64,000 bases of DNA from DATCJA01 sp963814955 (GCA_963814955.1 CAWFEX010000013.1:1-64000), one strand, 5' to 3'; numbered from the stretch's first letter, positions 28,116 to 38,008 are shown. The notes: generated by a model not told the origin, from the letters alone. A program made the numbers and translations.

Positions 28116-29582
28116 ATGACGTCAGTACGAGCGAGTCGCGGAGAGAGGAGGCGTGGGCTCCCGGGCGATGAACTGATCACTAATCCGATCGCATCGCTCA
28201 CCCATGCGATCACGATTCGGCGCCCGCGGCGGGACATCTGGCCGTGGCTGGCGCAGATGGGAGCCGGAAATCGAGCAGGGTGGTACAGCTATGACGTCCT
28301 CGACAACGGACGCCAGCCAAGCGCCGCGCGCATCATCCCCGAGCTTCAGTCGATCTCGGTGGGCACGGTCTTCCCAGCCATTCCAGGTGTCACGGACGGG
28401 TTCACAATACTAGCCTTCGAGCCGGCCCGCTTTCTCGTCCTGGGCTGGTTGACCCCCGACGGCGCACCGCTCGTGACGTGGGCATTTGTCTTAGATGACG
28501 CCGAGCACGGCTCGACACGTCTCATCGTGCGGGCGCGCGGTGGATCCGGGTATCAGTTCCACGGACTACCGTGGCCGGTCGCGAAGCGCATCGTCCCGAT
28601 CGTTCATTTCATCATGCAGCGGAAGCAGCTGCTTGGCATTGCCGAGCGCGCGGAGGTGGCCATGTCTCATCCATCTGCGTTCAAGACCCCTGAAGGTGAA
28701 GCCGCGTATCTCGCCGCGTATGACGCCGCGATGAAATGGTGGCCAGTTCCGTACGAAGAGATCGAGGTTCCAAGCCGGTTCGGGATGACGCATGTCATCG
28801 TGAGTGGGCCGAAGGATGCTCCACCGTTGGTTCTGTTGCACGGCTATATGGCGACGCTGACGATGTGGTCGGCCAATATGGCCGATTTCAGCAAGGACTA
28901 TCGAGTTTATGCAATAGACGTGATCGGCCAGCCAGGTAAAAGCGTGCCTGATCAACCGATACGACATGCGGCCGATTACGTGTCGTGGCTAACCGTGACG
29001 TTGGATGCACTGGGCCTTGAGCGCGTCGGTCTCGTCGGCATGTCCTACGGTGGCTGGTTGGCCCTCACCTTCGCAGTTGCCGCACCGGAACGCGTCCAGA
29101 AGCTTGTGCTTCTATCCCCCGCCGCCAGCTTCCTGCCACTGGTTAAACAGTTCAGCGTGCGCGGGTTGCTGATGTCGTTGTGTCCGACACGTTTCACGGT
29201 GAACTCCTTCATGCGCTGGCTCGGATTCACGGATGATCCCGGTGACATGGACGCCGGGCCAATGCTTGATCTGATGTATCTCGGCTTGAAACATTTTCGA
29301 ATGCCGCAAGAGACGTTGCGTGTTGTGCCCACGGTGTTCTCCGATGGTGAACTGGGTGCGATGCACGTACCGACGCTGCTGCTCATAGGCGAAGGGGAAG
29401 CCATCTATGACCCGGCAGCAGCACTGGATCGCGCGCGTCGCGTTGTCCCTGATCTCCGCGGCGAACTGGTGCCGCGGGCCAATCACGACATGTGCTTAAA
29501 CCAGTATCGAATCGTGGACGCGCGAGTTCTCGATTTCCTGAAGTCCAGTCGACGCACCTTCTCTGAACGTCTTGTCGCCTAA
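28116..29582 (+). CDS. Fusion of SRPBCC domain and alpha/beta hydrolase
   Basis: 488 residues in one frame. Residues 1-185 are an SRPBCC domain (AITIRRPRRDIWPWLAQMGA, then WYSYDVLDNG, then GTVFPAIPGVTDGFT). Residues about 190-488 are an alpha/beta hydrolase: oxyanion segment VLLHGYMATLTMW, nucleophile elbow GMSYGGW, and a catalytic His in PRANHDMCL. The hydrolase half has its own natural start at MSHPSAFKTPEGEA. The fusion may be genuine or may come from a lost stop between two genes, since indels are common here. Either half could act on hydrophobic substrates. The SRPBCC part is the paralogue of 17325. Confidence 0.82.
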   Translation: MTSVRASRGERRRGLPGDELITNPIASLTHAITIRRPRRDIWPWLAQMGAGNRAGWYSYDVLDNGRQPSAARIIPELQSISVGTVFPAIPGVTDGFTILAFEPARFLVLGWLTPDGAPLVTWAFVLDDAEHGSTRLIVRARGGSGYQFHGLPWPVAKRIVPIVHFIMQRKQLLGIAERAEVAMSHPSAFKTPEGEAAYLAAYDAAMKWWPVPYEEIEVPSRFGMTHVIVSGPKDAPPLVLLHGYMATLTMWSANMADFSKDYRVYAIDVIGQPGKSVPDQPIRHAADYVSWLTVTLDALGLERVGLVGMSYGGWLALTFAVAAPERVQKLVLLSPAASFLPLVKQFSVRGLLMSLCPTRFTVNSFMRWLGFTDDPGDMDAGPMLDLMYLGLKHFRMPQETLRVVPTVFSDGELGAMHVPTLLLIGEGEAIYDPAAALDRARRVVPDLRGELVPRANHDMCLNQYRIVDARVLDFLKSSRRTFSERLVA

Positions 29583-29906
29583 CTGCGGGCGCGAGGTGAG
29601 ATGATGGGTTCGTGGCGCTCCAGAGACGCCATAGTAGCCATCTGCGAAGGCATTGGTGGCGCTGGATGCGAGAAGCCTCCGAGGACGTAGCGATTCCATA
29701 TCTGCATCATCGCTGCTCAGAGAGGTTGGCCAGTGCGAGCGTGCGTAGACGCCCCGCGCACTTCTCAGCAGGACAATCGCGGCGACTGTTGTAAAGGCCG
29801 CCAAGGGTTCCCAGATCGGGAGCTGGCCTGGTGCCACGGCGAGACCTCGGCTGATCGCAACGCGACAAACAACCCTCCGGGCAAGCTCGCCGATGCCGAA
29901 CTGCAT
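29583..29906 (-). pseudogene. Reversed relic of the 18.5-18.7 kb membrane-protein pair
   Basis: On the minus strand the sequence reads AISRGLAVAPGQLPIWEPLA, then AFTTVAAIVLLRSARG. It then changes frame to LANLSEQR with a stop, and next shows ATNAFADGYYGVSGAP. These match in order the C-terminus of the protein ending at 18623 and the N-terminus of the one starting at 18624. Only about 300 bases of each locus remain, opposite in direction to the neighbouring SRPBCC-hydrolase gene. The rest of the gap to 30,037 holds no gene. Confidence 0.65.
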
Positions 29907-30037
29907 TTCGCGGACGGGCCTCTGACCGGCGGCTCGATCACGCGTGGACGACGACTCGCCAACACAAGATTGGGGCTGGCGAGCAAGGCCGTTGTATACC
30001 AGTGGGAATCAGGACAGTGGCCGCCGTCAGTCGGCAG

Positions 30038-30613
30038 TTACACGCGGCCGGCGAACTCGCGCGTTTCGGTGTTCACCTTCACTTTCTCGCCTTCCTTGAT
30101 GAAGAGCGGTACTTTGATTTCGAGTCCGGTGTCGAGTGTGGCGTTCTTGGTGACCCCGCCGCTGGCGGTATCTCCGCGAACGGCAGGCTCGGTCTGGGCC
30201 ACGGTCAACGCCACGTGTTGCGGGAGCTGGATTCCGATCGGGTTGCCGTTGAACTTCTGGATCTGGACCTGGACGTTGTCCGACAGCAGCAGCCGATCGT
30301 CGCCGAGAAGGTCGGTCCGAAGCGTCACCGTCTCGTAGCTCCCCTGATCCATGAAGTGATACCCCTCTCCGTCGGAGTAGAGGAACGACGCGCCAATCAT
30401 CTCGAGATCGGGCTCCTGGAACCTGTCACCGGCTTTGAAGCTCTTGTCGAACACCGCGCGCGTAACCAGGTTCCGCATCTTGATGCGCACCAGCGTTTGC
30501 CCGCCGCGGGCAGTCGGCTTTGATACCTCGACTTCCAGGCAATGGTACGGCGCCCCCTCGTGCTCGAAGAACATCTTCCGCTTGATTTCGATTGCCTCCA
30601 GCAGGTTCGCCAT
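30038..30613 (-). CDS. Elongation factor P-like protein (YeiP/EfpL type)
   Basis: 191 residues, full length for the EF-P family: KOW-like N-terminal domain, central OB domain and C-terminal OB domain (ATLDTGLEIKVPLFIKEGEK). The tip loop reads KPTARGGQTLVRIKM, close to the SPTARG loop of E. coli YeiP/EfpL, with Arg in place of the modified Lys of ordinary EF-P (KPGKG). The C-terminal ETREFAGRV also resembles YeiP. It would bind stalled ribosomes and help proline-rich synthesis. A deleted copy of its 3' part lies at 38.3-38.5 kb, again followed by a cold-shock gene. Confidence 0.85.
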   Translation of the reverse strand: MANLLEAIEIKRKMFFEHEGAPYHCLEVEVSKPTARGGQTLVRIKMRNLVTRAVFDKSFKAGDRFQEPDLEMIGASFLYSDGEGYHFMDQGSYETVTLRTDLLGDDRLLLSDNVQVQIQKFNGNPIGIQLPQHVALTVAQTEPAVRGDTASGGVTKNATLDTGLEIKVPLFIKEGEKVKVNTETREFAGRV

Positions 30614-30985
30614 CGTCGAGCGTCAATAGTATCGTTAGCATCGCCTCATTACGAACAGCGCATCTGGTCCCTCGCTGCCAGATCGCTGATGCCCGTGCTT
30701 ACGACGTACGGGGCGTCTCGATCTTCCTGTGCCCTGCCATGCGCCGGCCCCCCTCGGGCTCGCCTTTCGACACGATTTTCAGTTCCGGACGTCCGTCCGC
30801 TCGGCGCGTTATTACTCTGCGGCATACCCTTGGAACGAGTAACCTTACAGAACGGATGCTTGGATGCTGGGCCTGGTTACCGCCACGGGCATTCGCTGAA
30901 GATCTTCGGGTAGCACAATTTATGCAGGTAACAGCAGACGTCTGAATTCAGGTAACGAGCAAGACCTCTGCACACGGAGGCAAAG
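30614..30985 (+). promoter_or_regulatory. Leader of the cold-shock gene with tandem repeat
   Basis: No gene fits this 372-base space between efpL and csp. Near its end are two imperfect copies of a 20-22-base unit, CAGGTAAC followed by GCA and ending CTCTG or CGTCTG (30925-30944 and 30949-30970). A CGGAGG ribosome site stands at 30975-30980. The same two units, slightly different, precede the second cold-shock copy at 38607-38651. Long structured leaders control cold-shock genes in other bacteria; a similar role here is inference. Confidence 0.5.
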
Positions 30986-31189
30986 ATGACGGGAAAGATT
31001 AGAACATTACGAGTCGACAAAGGGTTTGGTTTTATTAAGGACGACACCGGGAAGGATCTGTTTTTCCATCAAAGTGCCGTGTATGGCGAGGGCATTGACA
31101 ATCTGCGTGAAGGCGACAGCGTCGAGTTCGACGTCGGGCACGGACCGAAGGGGCCTCGTGCGGAGAACGTGCGGCGCACATCCACCTAA
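30986..31189 (+). CDS. Cold-shock domain protein, copy 1
   Basis: 67 residues. The RNA-binding motifs are visible: RNP1-like KGFGFIKDD and RNP2-like DLFFHQS. It lacks the usual first lysine-rich start of CspA but has GKIRTLRVDKGFGFI, typical of acidobacterial versions. A second copy at 38667 differs at only a few positions (Val to Ile at SAVYGE). Cold-shock proteins bind single-stranded RNA and prevent secondary structure. Start fixed by CGGAGG five bases upstream. Confidence 0.93.
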   Translation: MTGKIRTLRVDKGFGFIKDDTGKDLFFHQSAVYGEGIDNLREGDSVEFDVGHGPKGPRAENVRRTST

Positions 31190-31340
31190 GCACGGCTGAC
31201 GGACACGGTCGTTGCGCCGCGCAAATCGATCCATTCCCGTACGAGCTTCGCACCCCCTCACACAGTACCCGTTGGCCCGTCCGTAATCCGTCACGAGATA
31301 CGCAGCGGCGACTGCCAGGCTGCAGATCACAGATCACAAA

Positions 31341-32366
31341 TCACAAATGTTCTGGCTCGCCGAGCGTGGATTTGAGCTTGTCGAAGGGGTCGACGAGCGG
31401 ATCGCGTTTCGTCCAGTCGATGCCGACGATGCCATAGAGCCAGGCCGGCAGGGGGACGGTTTCGATGACGACCGGAATGAGCCGGCGCTTGCGGTCGCCC
31501 ATGTCGAGTACCTTCGTGATGATGGCCTCTTCTTCGGTGTTCCCGCTTTCGAGATAGCGTGAAGAAATCACGGCGATTGTGAAACGGCTCTGCCGAATCG
31601 CGCGTTCCATTTCCCGCAGGAAGCTGGCGTTGGCCTGAAAATCCCGCTCGTCAATCGCCACGCGGTAACCTTCGGTTTCGAGCGCGGCGACGAGCTCGGT
31701 CGCAAATCGCTTGTCTTCCCCCTCGTGCCTGTAGCTCATGAAGACGTCATAGCGGAGTGGCAGCTCCGCAGGCGCCCGCGATGCAGGCGCGCCGAGCCGC
31801 ATCGGAGCCATGATCGACGTTGGCACCGCCTGGGCGGTTGCTACCAGGCACACGGCGAGGAAGGGCACCCAGAGAAAATAAGTGCTGCTGATGAAAGCCG
31901 CACAGCGGCCGATCGACGCCGGCGTCCACACTCTCTCGGCCACGCCGGCTGCATCGAACAGCAAGTCATCGCTCGAAAGCTCCGGATTCGCCTGCTGGTA
32001 TGCCACTCCGAGCGCCGTCAGGTCGGTCCCGATGACGACGGACCGTTCACCGTAGCGCGCGGTGCAGGCACGCTGTGCGTAACCACCGATGGCGAACGAG
32101 GCGAGCCCAAGTGCCAGCGATACGACAGCCATTGCCACCCAGGCGCGCGGCCGCGCAGCGGCGCGCCACGCGAGGAACGGCAGGATGGCAAGGGTCACGA
32201 TGGCGGCGGAGGCGAGTGCCGCGAACGTCCATGGCTCGACGGCGGCGGCGCCGGAAAGAGCGGGTGGTTGGGGAACGAGCGCAGCGGCGGTCGCTGCGAG
32301 CAGGACCGCGCCGGCGGTCACCCATACCCGCCGGTGGCGCCCGAACAGGCGGGCGCCGCCTGTCAT
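31341..32366 (-). CDS. Membrane-anchored TIR-domain protein
   Basis: 341 residues. Four hydrophobic helices lie at about 15-33, 48-67, 77-95 and 162-180, with a polar loop of about 65 residues between the third and fourth. A TIR domain follows at about 206-335. TIR boxes are clear: YDVFMSYRHEGED, the BB-loop region AIDERDF, VISSRYLES, and an acidic helix TEEEAIITKVLD holding candidate catalytic Glu. TIR domains bind one another or cleave NAD. Its start overlaps the stop of the ankyrin gene by ATGA, so both are made together. Anti-phage or stress signalling is possible but unproven. Confidence 0.88.
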   Translation of the reverse strand: MTGGARLFGRHRRVWVTAGAVLLAATAAALVPQPPALSGAAAVEPWTFAALASAAIVTLAILPFLAWRAAARPRAWVAMAVVSLALGLASFAIGGYAQRACTARYGERSVVIGTDLTALGVAYQQANPELSSDDLLFDAAGVAERVWTPASIGRCAAFISSTYFLWVPFLAVCLVATAQAVPTSIMAPMRLGAPASRAPAELPLRYDVFMSYRHEGEDKRFATELVAALETEGYRVAIDERDFQANASFLREMERAIRQSRFTIAVISSRYLESGNTEEEAIITKVLDMGDRKRRLIPVVIETVPLPAWLYGIVGIDWTKRDPLVDPFDKLKSTLGEPEHL

Positions 32367-33703
32367 CGCGGCAATTCAGACGGAACGGGAAGATCCAGCA
32401 GGAGCTCCTTCCTTCCCTCGCCAACCTTGACGACGGTTCGTTCGCCGAGCCGCGCAGTTGCCGGATCCCGGACCCACATCACATATCTGCCCGGGACGAG
32501 GATCTCTTCGGTCGGGCTACTCAACTGGGGAAACAGATCCGGAGTGGCATTGCTGGCGGCTTCGAACACTCTCGGCATATAGAACACCTGCCAGCTCCGC
32601 CTCTCGATGCCGCCCTGCAGCGTCCGCACCCGCACGACGACCGAGCCGCCGAGTCGTCCTCCGCTTTTCGCGCAGTGTTCGAGCTTGTCTTCGAGATCTT
32701 CGGCAACGGCGTCAACCGTCGCGGCCAGGGTTTCGGTGTCCCCCCTCTTCAGCGCCGCCTCCAGCGCGGCGATATATCCCGCAAGGTTATCGCGATAGTC
32801 GTCGGGCGACTCGGCTGGCCATTTCGCCGACAGCGCCTGGAGCCGCGACAGCGCCGCATTCGCCCGTCGCTGCGCCGCCTGCACTGGCGCGGACGCGGGA
32901 GGCACGCGCGCCAGGACGGTGGCAAGCGTGCCGAGACTCGCTTTGACCTGAGGTGACGGCGGCGGCGCGCTGACGCGCGGCATCCCCCTCGAGGCGCCGC
33001 GCTCGATGAGAAATGCCACGACATGCTTCGCCGTCGTCGGCGAGGCTTCGGCCCATTCGAAGACCGTTCTTCCCTGGCTGTCGCGGATCGACGGGTCGGC
33101 ACCTCTCGACAGCAGCGCCTGAAGAATGCCGAGATCGCCGTTGCGCGCGGCAATCATGAGCGCCGTCATGCCCCGTTCGTCGGCCACATTGAAGGGCGCG
33201 CCCATCGCGAGCACCTGGCGGATGACCATGTCGTGCCCCTCGGTTGCCGCTTGCAGCAGCCTGCGTCCGAGTGCCTCGGCCTGCTCGAGGAGCATCGCGG
33301 CGTCCGCATGACCGCGTTCCAGCGCGACTTGGCGCGCCGTCCTTCCGCCCCTGGCGGCGATGACGTCGGCGCCCCTGAGCACCAGCGCACGCACAATGTC
33401 GGTGAATCCGTTCGCCGCGGCGAGCATCAGCGCTGTCGAGCCATCGGCCGCACGCCGATCGACGGCCGCGCCGCTCTCGAGGAGCTGTTTGACCACTTCC
33501 GTGCTGCCGCGTGCTGCCGCCCACATCAATGGGGTCATGCCGCGTCGATCAGGGGCGTCGACTGCGGCGCCGCGTGAAAGGAGGCTGCGGACCGCAGTGA
33601 GATCTCCGGCTTTTGCCGACTCCAGGAGAGTCGCTACCGGAGCCTGCGCCGGAGTCGCCGCCTGGTTGAAGAGCAGACCAAGAAGGACGACGGATAGCAG
33701 CAT
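32363..33703 (-). CDS. Secreted ankyrin-repeat protein paired with the TIR protein
   Basis: 446 residues. A signal sequence (MLLSVVLLGLLFNQAATPAQA) is followed by about six ankyrin repeats between residues 25 and 235 (GMTPLMWAAARGSTEVVKQL, STALMLAAANGFTDIV, GMTALMIAARNGDLGILQAL). A Pro-rich hinge and a helical stretch (about 255-340) lead to a beta-rich C-terminal domain (about 345-446; SWQVFYMPRVFE, ILVPGRYVMWVRDP). The C-terminal domain resembles sandwich folds that bind surfaces, but I cannot name it. The product is exported, and its gene is coupled to the TIR gene by a 4-base overlap. Confidence 0.88.
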   Translation of the reverse strand: MLLSVVLLGLLFNQAATPAQAPVATLLESAKAGDLTAVRSLLSRGAAVDAPDRRGMTPLMWAAARGSTEVVKQLLESGAAVDRRAADGSTALMLAAANGFTDIVRALVLRGADVIAARGGRTARQVALERGHADAAMLLEQAEALGRRLLQAATEGHDMVIRQVLAMGAPFNVADERGMTALMIAARNGDLGILQALLSRGADPSIRDSQGRTVFEWAEASPTTAKHVVAFLIERGASRGMPRVSAPPPSPQVKASLGTLATVLARVPPASAPVQAAQRRANAALSRLQALSAKWPAESPDDYRDNLAGYIAALEAALKRGDTETLAATVDAVAEDLEDKLEHCAKSGGRLGGSVVVRVRTLQGGIERRSWQVFYMPRVFEAASNATPDLFPQLSSPTEEILVPGRYVMWVRDPATARLGERTVVKVGEGRKELLLDLPVPSELPR

Positions 33704-34141
33704 GATTGCCAGTCTACGTCAGGCCGGTCTGGTACCAGGGAATGCGGTGCTGATTCTGCCACGAACTGCGTGCGGCAGAGATCCGCGACCTTCCAATCGA
33801 ATCGGTGGGCACAAGCGTACCGTTCCGTTTCAGTCGCTGATAGCGACAACGAAGGCCAAGATCGAGAGGAGCACCGCGAGGACACTGATCGCCAAAGCGC
33901 AGGACCCAGCCTGACGTGATCCAACGATTCCCGTTAGGCTCGCCGCCCGTTACTTCATGCCGCTCTGTTGCGAGCTGTCGGGTTTGATGCTATCGTGACG
34001 AGTCTCCGCCGAGTTTTTGCCGGGTTTTTAGCCGACCGTTTTTTGACTCACTCCGCGTTGCGCGTGCTGACCCTGCTATCGGTGTCGCCGCGTGGGCTGT
34101 TGACGGAGTGCGCCGGGCGACTCACTGTGAACGGGAGACAA
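33704..34141. other. Intergenic region, divergent promoters
   Basis: 438 bases between the divergent ankyrin/TIR pair and the peptidase gene. Only short random frames are seen. The promoters of both directions must lie here; no clear -35/-10 or operator was recognised. Confidence 0.4.
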
Positions 34142-37110
34142 GTGCTGGTCAAGCGCGTCGTGGCCGTGGTGCTCGTGACTCTTGCGTCGGTGGCGCCCAG
34201 CCATGCGCAGTCGTTCGGGCGAAACAGAGTGCGCTACGAGAATTTCGATTTTCAGATTCTCGAGACGCCGCACTTCAACATCTATTACGACTCCTCGGAT
34301 CGCGAAGCCGTGGTGCAGGCCGGCCGGATGGCCGAGCGCTGGTACGACCACCTCTCGCGGATCCTCGATCACACGTTCACCGAGCGTCAGCCGATCGTGC
34401 TGTACGCGAGCCACGCGCAGTTCACGCAAACCAATGTCGTTCCGAATTGGCTCGGCGACGGCATCGGGGGCGTCACTGAGCACGAGAGAGGACGCGTCGT
34501 TCTGCCGTTTGCCGCCGGTCTCGGCGAAACGGATCACGTGCTCGGACACGAGCTGGTTCACGCTTTCCAGCGAGACATCCTGAAGCGGGGCGGCCGGCCG
34601 ATGTCGTCGCTGCCGCTCTGGTTCGTTGAAGGCATGGCGGAATATCTCTCCGTCGGCACAATCGATACGAATACCGCGATGTGGCTGCGCGATTCGATCG
34701 AGCAGAATTCGCTGCCGCGTCTCGATCAACTCGACGATCCCTCCTTCTTCCCCTATCGATACGGGCAGGCCTTGTGGGTGTATCTTGCCAACACGATTCG
34801 GCGACGATGTGGTCGCGAAGAGTCTGAGGAGCAAGGCACCCGGAGGCGCCATCGGGGTCATCGTCACGGAGACCGGTGTGGACGCCAAGGCGTTGTCGTC
34901 GGCGTGGCACGAGTTTATTCGCGGAGCTGTCGCGCGACCGCAAAGCGGGCCGCCTGCAAACATCGGCGGTCACCGTGCTCGGCGGAAAGAGCGCGGATTC
35001 GCGGCTGAGCGTCGGTCCGACGTTGAGCCCGGACGGAGAGGCGATCGCATTCTTCTCTGATCGCAGTCAGCACTCGATTGACATGGTCGTCGCCGATACG
35101 CGAACCGGGGCCGTTCGCCGCAGGGTGGTGAAAACCGAAGGCGACGCGCATTTCGAGAGCCTCCAGTTCATCGAGTCGGCAGGCGCGTGGTCGCCCGATG
35201 GCCGGCTGCTGGCGATGGCCGCGCTCTCGGGCGGCGCTCCGGTGCTCACGATCCTCAACGCCGCATCAGGCAGCGTGGAGCGCGAGTTGCCCATTCGACA
35301 CGCGGATCAGGTCTTCAACCCGACGTGGTCGCCCGACGGCAGGCGAATCGCGTTTTCGGTACTTCGCAACGGCTTCAGCGATCTCGAAGTCATCGATCTC
35401 GAGACAGCCACGGTTCGTTCGCTCACGTCCGATGCGTTTGCCGATCTCCATCCCGCCTGGTCGCCGGATGGCCGGACAATCGCGTTCTCGACCGATCGTT
35501 TCACGTCGTCGCTCGAGACGTTGACGTTCGGTGAATTCCGGTTGGCGTCGATCGATGTCGAGTCAGGGAGGATCAGCGAGCTGCCAAGCATTGCCAATGC
35601 GAAGAACATCGATCCGCACTGGTCCCAGGACGGCGACAACCTGTATTTCGTCTCCGACGGCGACGGGACGAACAACGTCTATCGCGTCGTTCTGGCAGAT
35701 GGTTCGATCTTCAAAGTCACCGATGTCTCGACGGGTGTCAGCGGGGTCACGGCGCTCAGCCCGGCGCTTGCCGTGGCAGGACCGGCGAATCAGCTCGCAT
35801 TCAGCGTCTATCGCCACGGTGCGTACGAAATTCACGTCGTGGACGCCACCGATGGTTCGCGCCTGCAGCCGACGCCAGCCGTCGCGGACGACCAGAGTCA
35901 TGAGACCGTACGCCTCTCGCTGTAACACCGCCGGAGCGAATGGTCGCCGGCGCCGTCACCCCGCCCACGTTCGGCCTGCAGGACGGTTCACAGTTCACAA
36001 GCAGGCCGTATCGAGCCACGCTTGTCTCTCGATCGCGTCGTGCAGCCGTACTTGACGGCAGGAGGCGGCGGCAAGGGAAGTGCTCTGCGCGGTGGGGTTG
36101 GCCTGTCGTTCGGCGACATGCTGGGCGATCAGAAGGTGCAGACGGCGCTGCAGGTGGGCAAGAGCCGCGACGATTTCGCCTATCAGGTCAACTATCTGAA
36201 TATGCGCTCACGCTGGAACTGGGGCGTGCTCACGAGCCAGATACCCTGGTTTACCGGCTCGACGATCAGCCACGGCACGATCGGCGAACCCACAAGTCGT
36301 GCGCGAGACTGACGTGCGCAGGGAAGTGCACCGCCGGATCCACGGGGCCGCCGTGTATCCCTTCAGCAGCGCCAGGCGTCTCGAACTCTCCGGGGGCCTG
36401 CAGGCAATCGGATTTGGTTCGCAAACCATTACGAGCGCGTACTCGGGCTTCACCGGCCGGCTGATGAACCAGACCACGGTCAACAATCCCGCCGACCCGA
36501 CCCTGTGGCTCGGCGAGGCTCACGCCGCGCTGGTGCACGACACTGCAACGTTCGGCCCAACCAGTCCCATCCTCGGCAGGCGCTATCGATTCGCGGTGGC
36601 GCCGACATTCGGCGCGCTGACCTTCGCCACGGTCACGTCCGATTACCGGCAGTACTGGATGCCGCTGCAGCCGTTCACGGTCGCGATACGCGTGATGCAG
36701 CTCGGGCGCTACGGCACAGACGCCGCCGATGCCCGGCTGTTGCCGCTGGTCTGGACGATTCGCGACATCGTCCGCGGCTACGGCGATCTCGGAACTGGAC
36801 CGTCGGCACTCGGCACCTTGAGCGCCTCACGAATGCTCGTCGGCAATGGCGAAATACGGTTTCCGATTGCCGGTCTGTTTTCGCATGCGTCACACGTTTG
36901 GCGGTCTGCCGATCGAGGGGCTGGCATTTACAGACTTCGGACGATTCTGGATGCCCGATCGCCTTGGTGGCGCGACGTACCCTGCTTCGAAGCGTCGGAA
37001 CCGGGGTACGCATCAACGCCGCGGGCATGATCTTCGAGCTGGATGCCGTTCGCCGCTTCGATGCGGCGCGCGGATGGACGTTTTCCTTCAACCTGCGCCC
37101 CGGATTCTGA
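34142..37110 (+). CDS. Outer-membrane protein: MA-type peptidase, beta-propeller, beta-barrel (frameshifted)
   Basis: A GTG start gives the signal LVKRVVAVVLVTLASVAPSHA. A metallopeptidase domain follows with HELVHAFQRD (HExxH) and the downstream Glu in VEGMAEYL. Next is a TolB/PD40-like propeller with repeated WSPDGR blades (35,080-35,920). Last is a barrel region (LTAGGGGKGSALRGGVGLSF to TFSFNLRPGF at 37110), as in Omp85-like ends. The order matches large acidobacterial proteins carrying all three parts. At least five frame changes are needed (near 34,800, 34,930, 35,925, 36,290 and 36,890-37,000), so the gene is intact only after correction. Confidence 0.75.
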
Positions 37111-37251
37111 CCCGCCTGACGACTGGCACATGTAACAGTGCCACCCTTCCAAACTGACAGTCCTCTGACGATCGGCGCCCTCGGACGGTTTCTTGCACAA
37201 AGCTCGCAGGGCCACCGAAAGGCCTCAACAAGAGGGAAGGGAGACTGACAG

Positions 37252-38008
37252 ATGAAACTTGCAGGCTTTGTGATCACCGCCGTCGTGGTTGGATTGTCGG
37301 GCCCGGCGTTCGCGCAGACAGGGAGCGGTCAGCAAAGCGCGGCCAATCCGCCAGCAACTCAGGCCGTCGCGAACACGCCGTCCGACGAACACCCGTAGCT
37401 TGGATGGCATCCGGATTCATCGGAACGAACTTCGGCAGCGAGCAGGAGCACCAACGTGGACCTGTCGTCCATCGAGGACCTCGACACCAACAATTCGACG
37501 AGTGTCAACTTCGGCGGACAAATCGCGTACGTCGCGCGAGGCGTGATCGGTGGCGAGTTCCTGATGGACTTTTCGCCGGGCCTCGGCGGCTTCGACAACC
37601 TGCTGTTCGAGCGGTCGCCGGACGTGAACAGCTACATGTTCAACCTGATTGCGGTGGCGCCATTCGGACACGCCCAGAGTTACGACCCATACGTCTCAGG
37701 CGGCATCGGTGCCGTGACGCTCGACTCCACCATCTTCGTTACCGACCCGACTCGGACTCCGCCTCGCCGCACTCGCAACCCAGACGGCCAGCGGGTCGAA
37801 ATTCGGTTGGAACATCGGCGGCGGACTCATGGCGTGGTCCGAAAAGAACTGGGGCTTCCGCGGCGACGTGCGGTACTACACGACCCGCGGCAGCGACGCT
37901 GACGTTTTCGATCTGAACAACATCGGTGACGGAGACGTGTTCCGCGACGTCGAACTCTCGGGTATTTCGTTCTGGAAGGTGAACGCGGGCCTGGCCTTCC
38001 GATGGTAA
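37252..38008 (+). CDS. Outer-membrane beta-barrel protein (frameshifted)
   Basis: AGAGGGAAGGGAG precedes the ATG. The signal peptide MKLAGFVITAVVVGLSGPAF AQ stops early in its frame at SDEHP, but the protein goes on in neighbouring frames: GFIGTNFGS, then VDLSSIEDLDTNNSTSVNFG, YDPYVSGGIGAVTLDS, GWNIGGGLMAWSEKNWGFRG, ending VNAGLAFRW at 38008. Alternating aromatic strands and a C-terminal Trp fit an 8-stranded OmpA/OmpX-like barrel. Breaks lie near 37,400, 37,450 and 37,760. Confidence 0.7.

Noticed and set aside
29577..29583. GCCTAAC core that could be part of an integron attC site
   Set aside because: No GTTRRRY partner with an imperfect palindrome in the next 150 bases, and no integrase gene.
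33933..33939. GTTAGGC core resembling an attC end
   Set aside because: No RYYYAAC partner with matching inner arms upstream.
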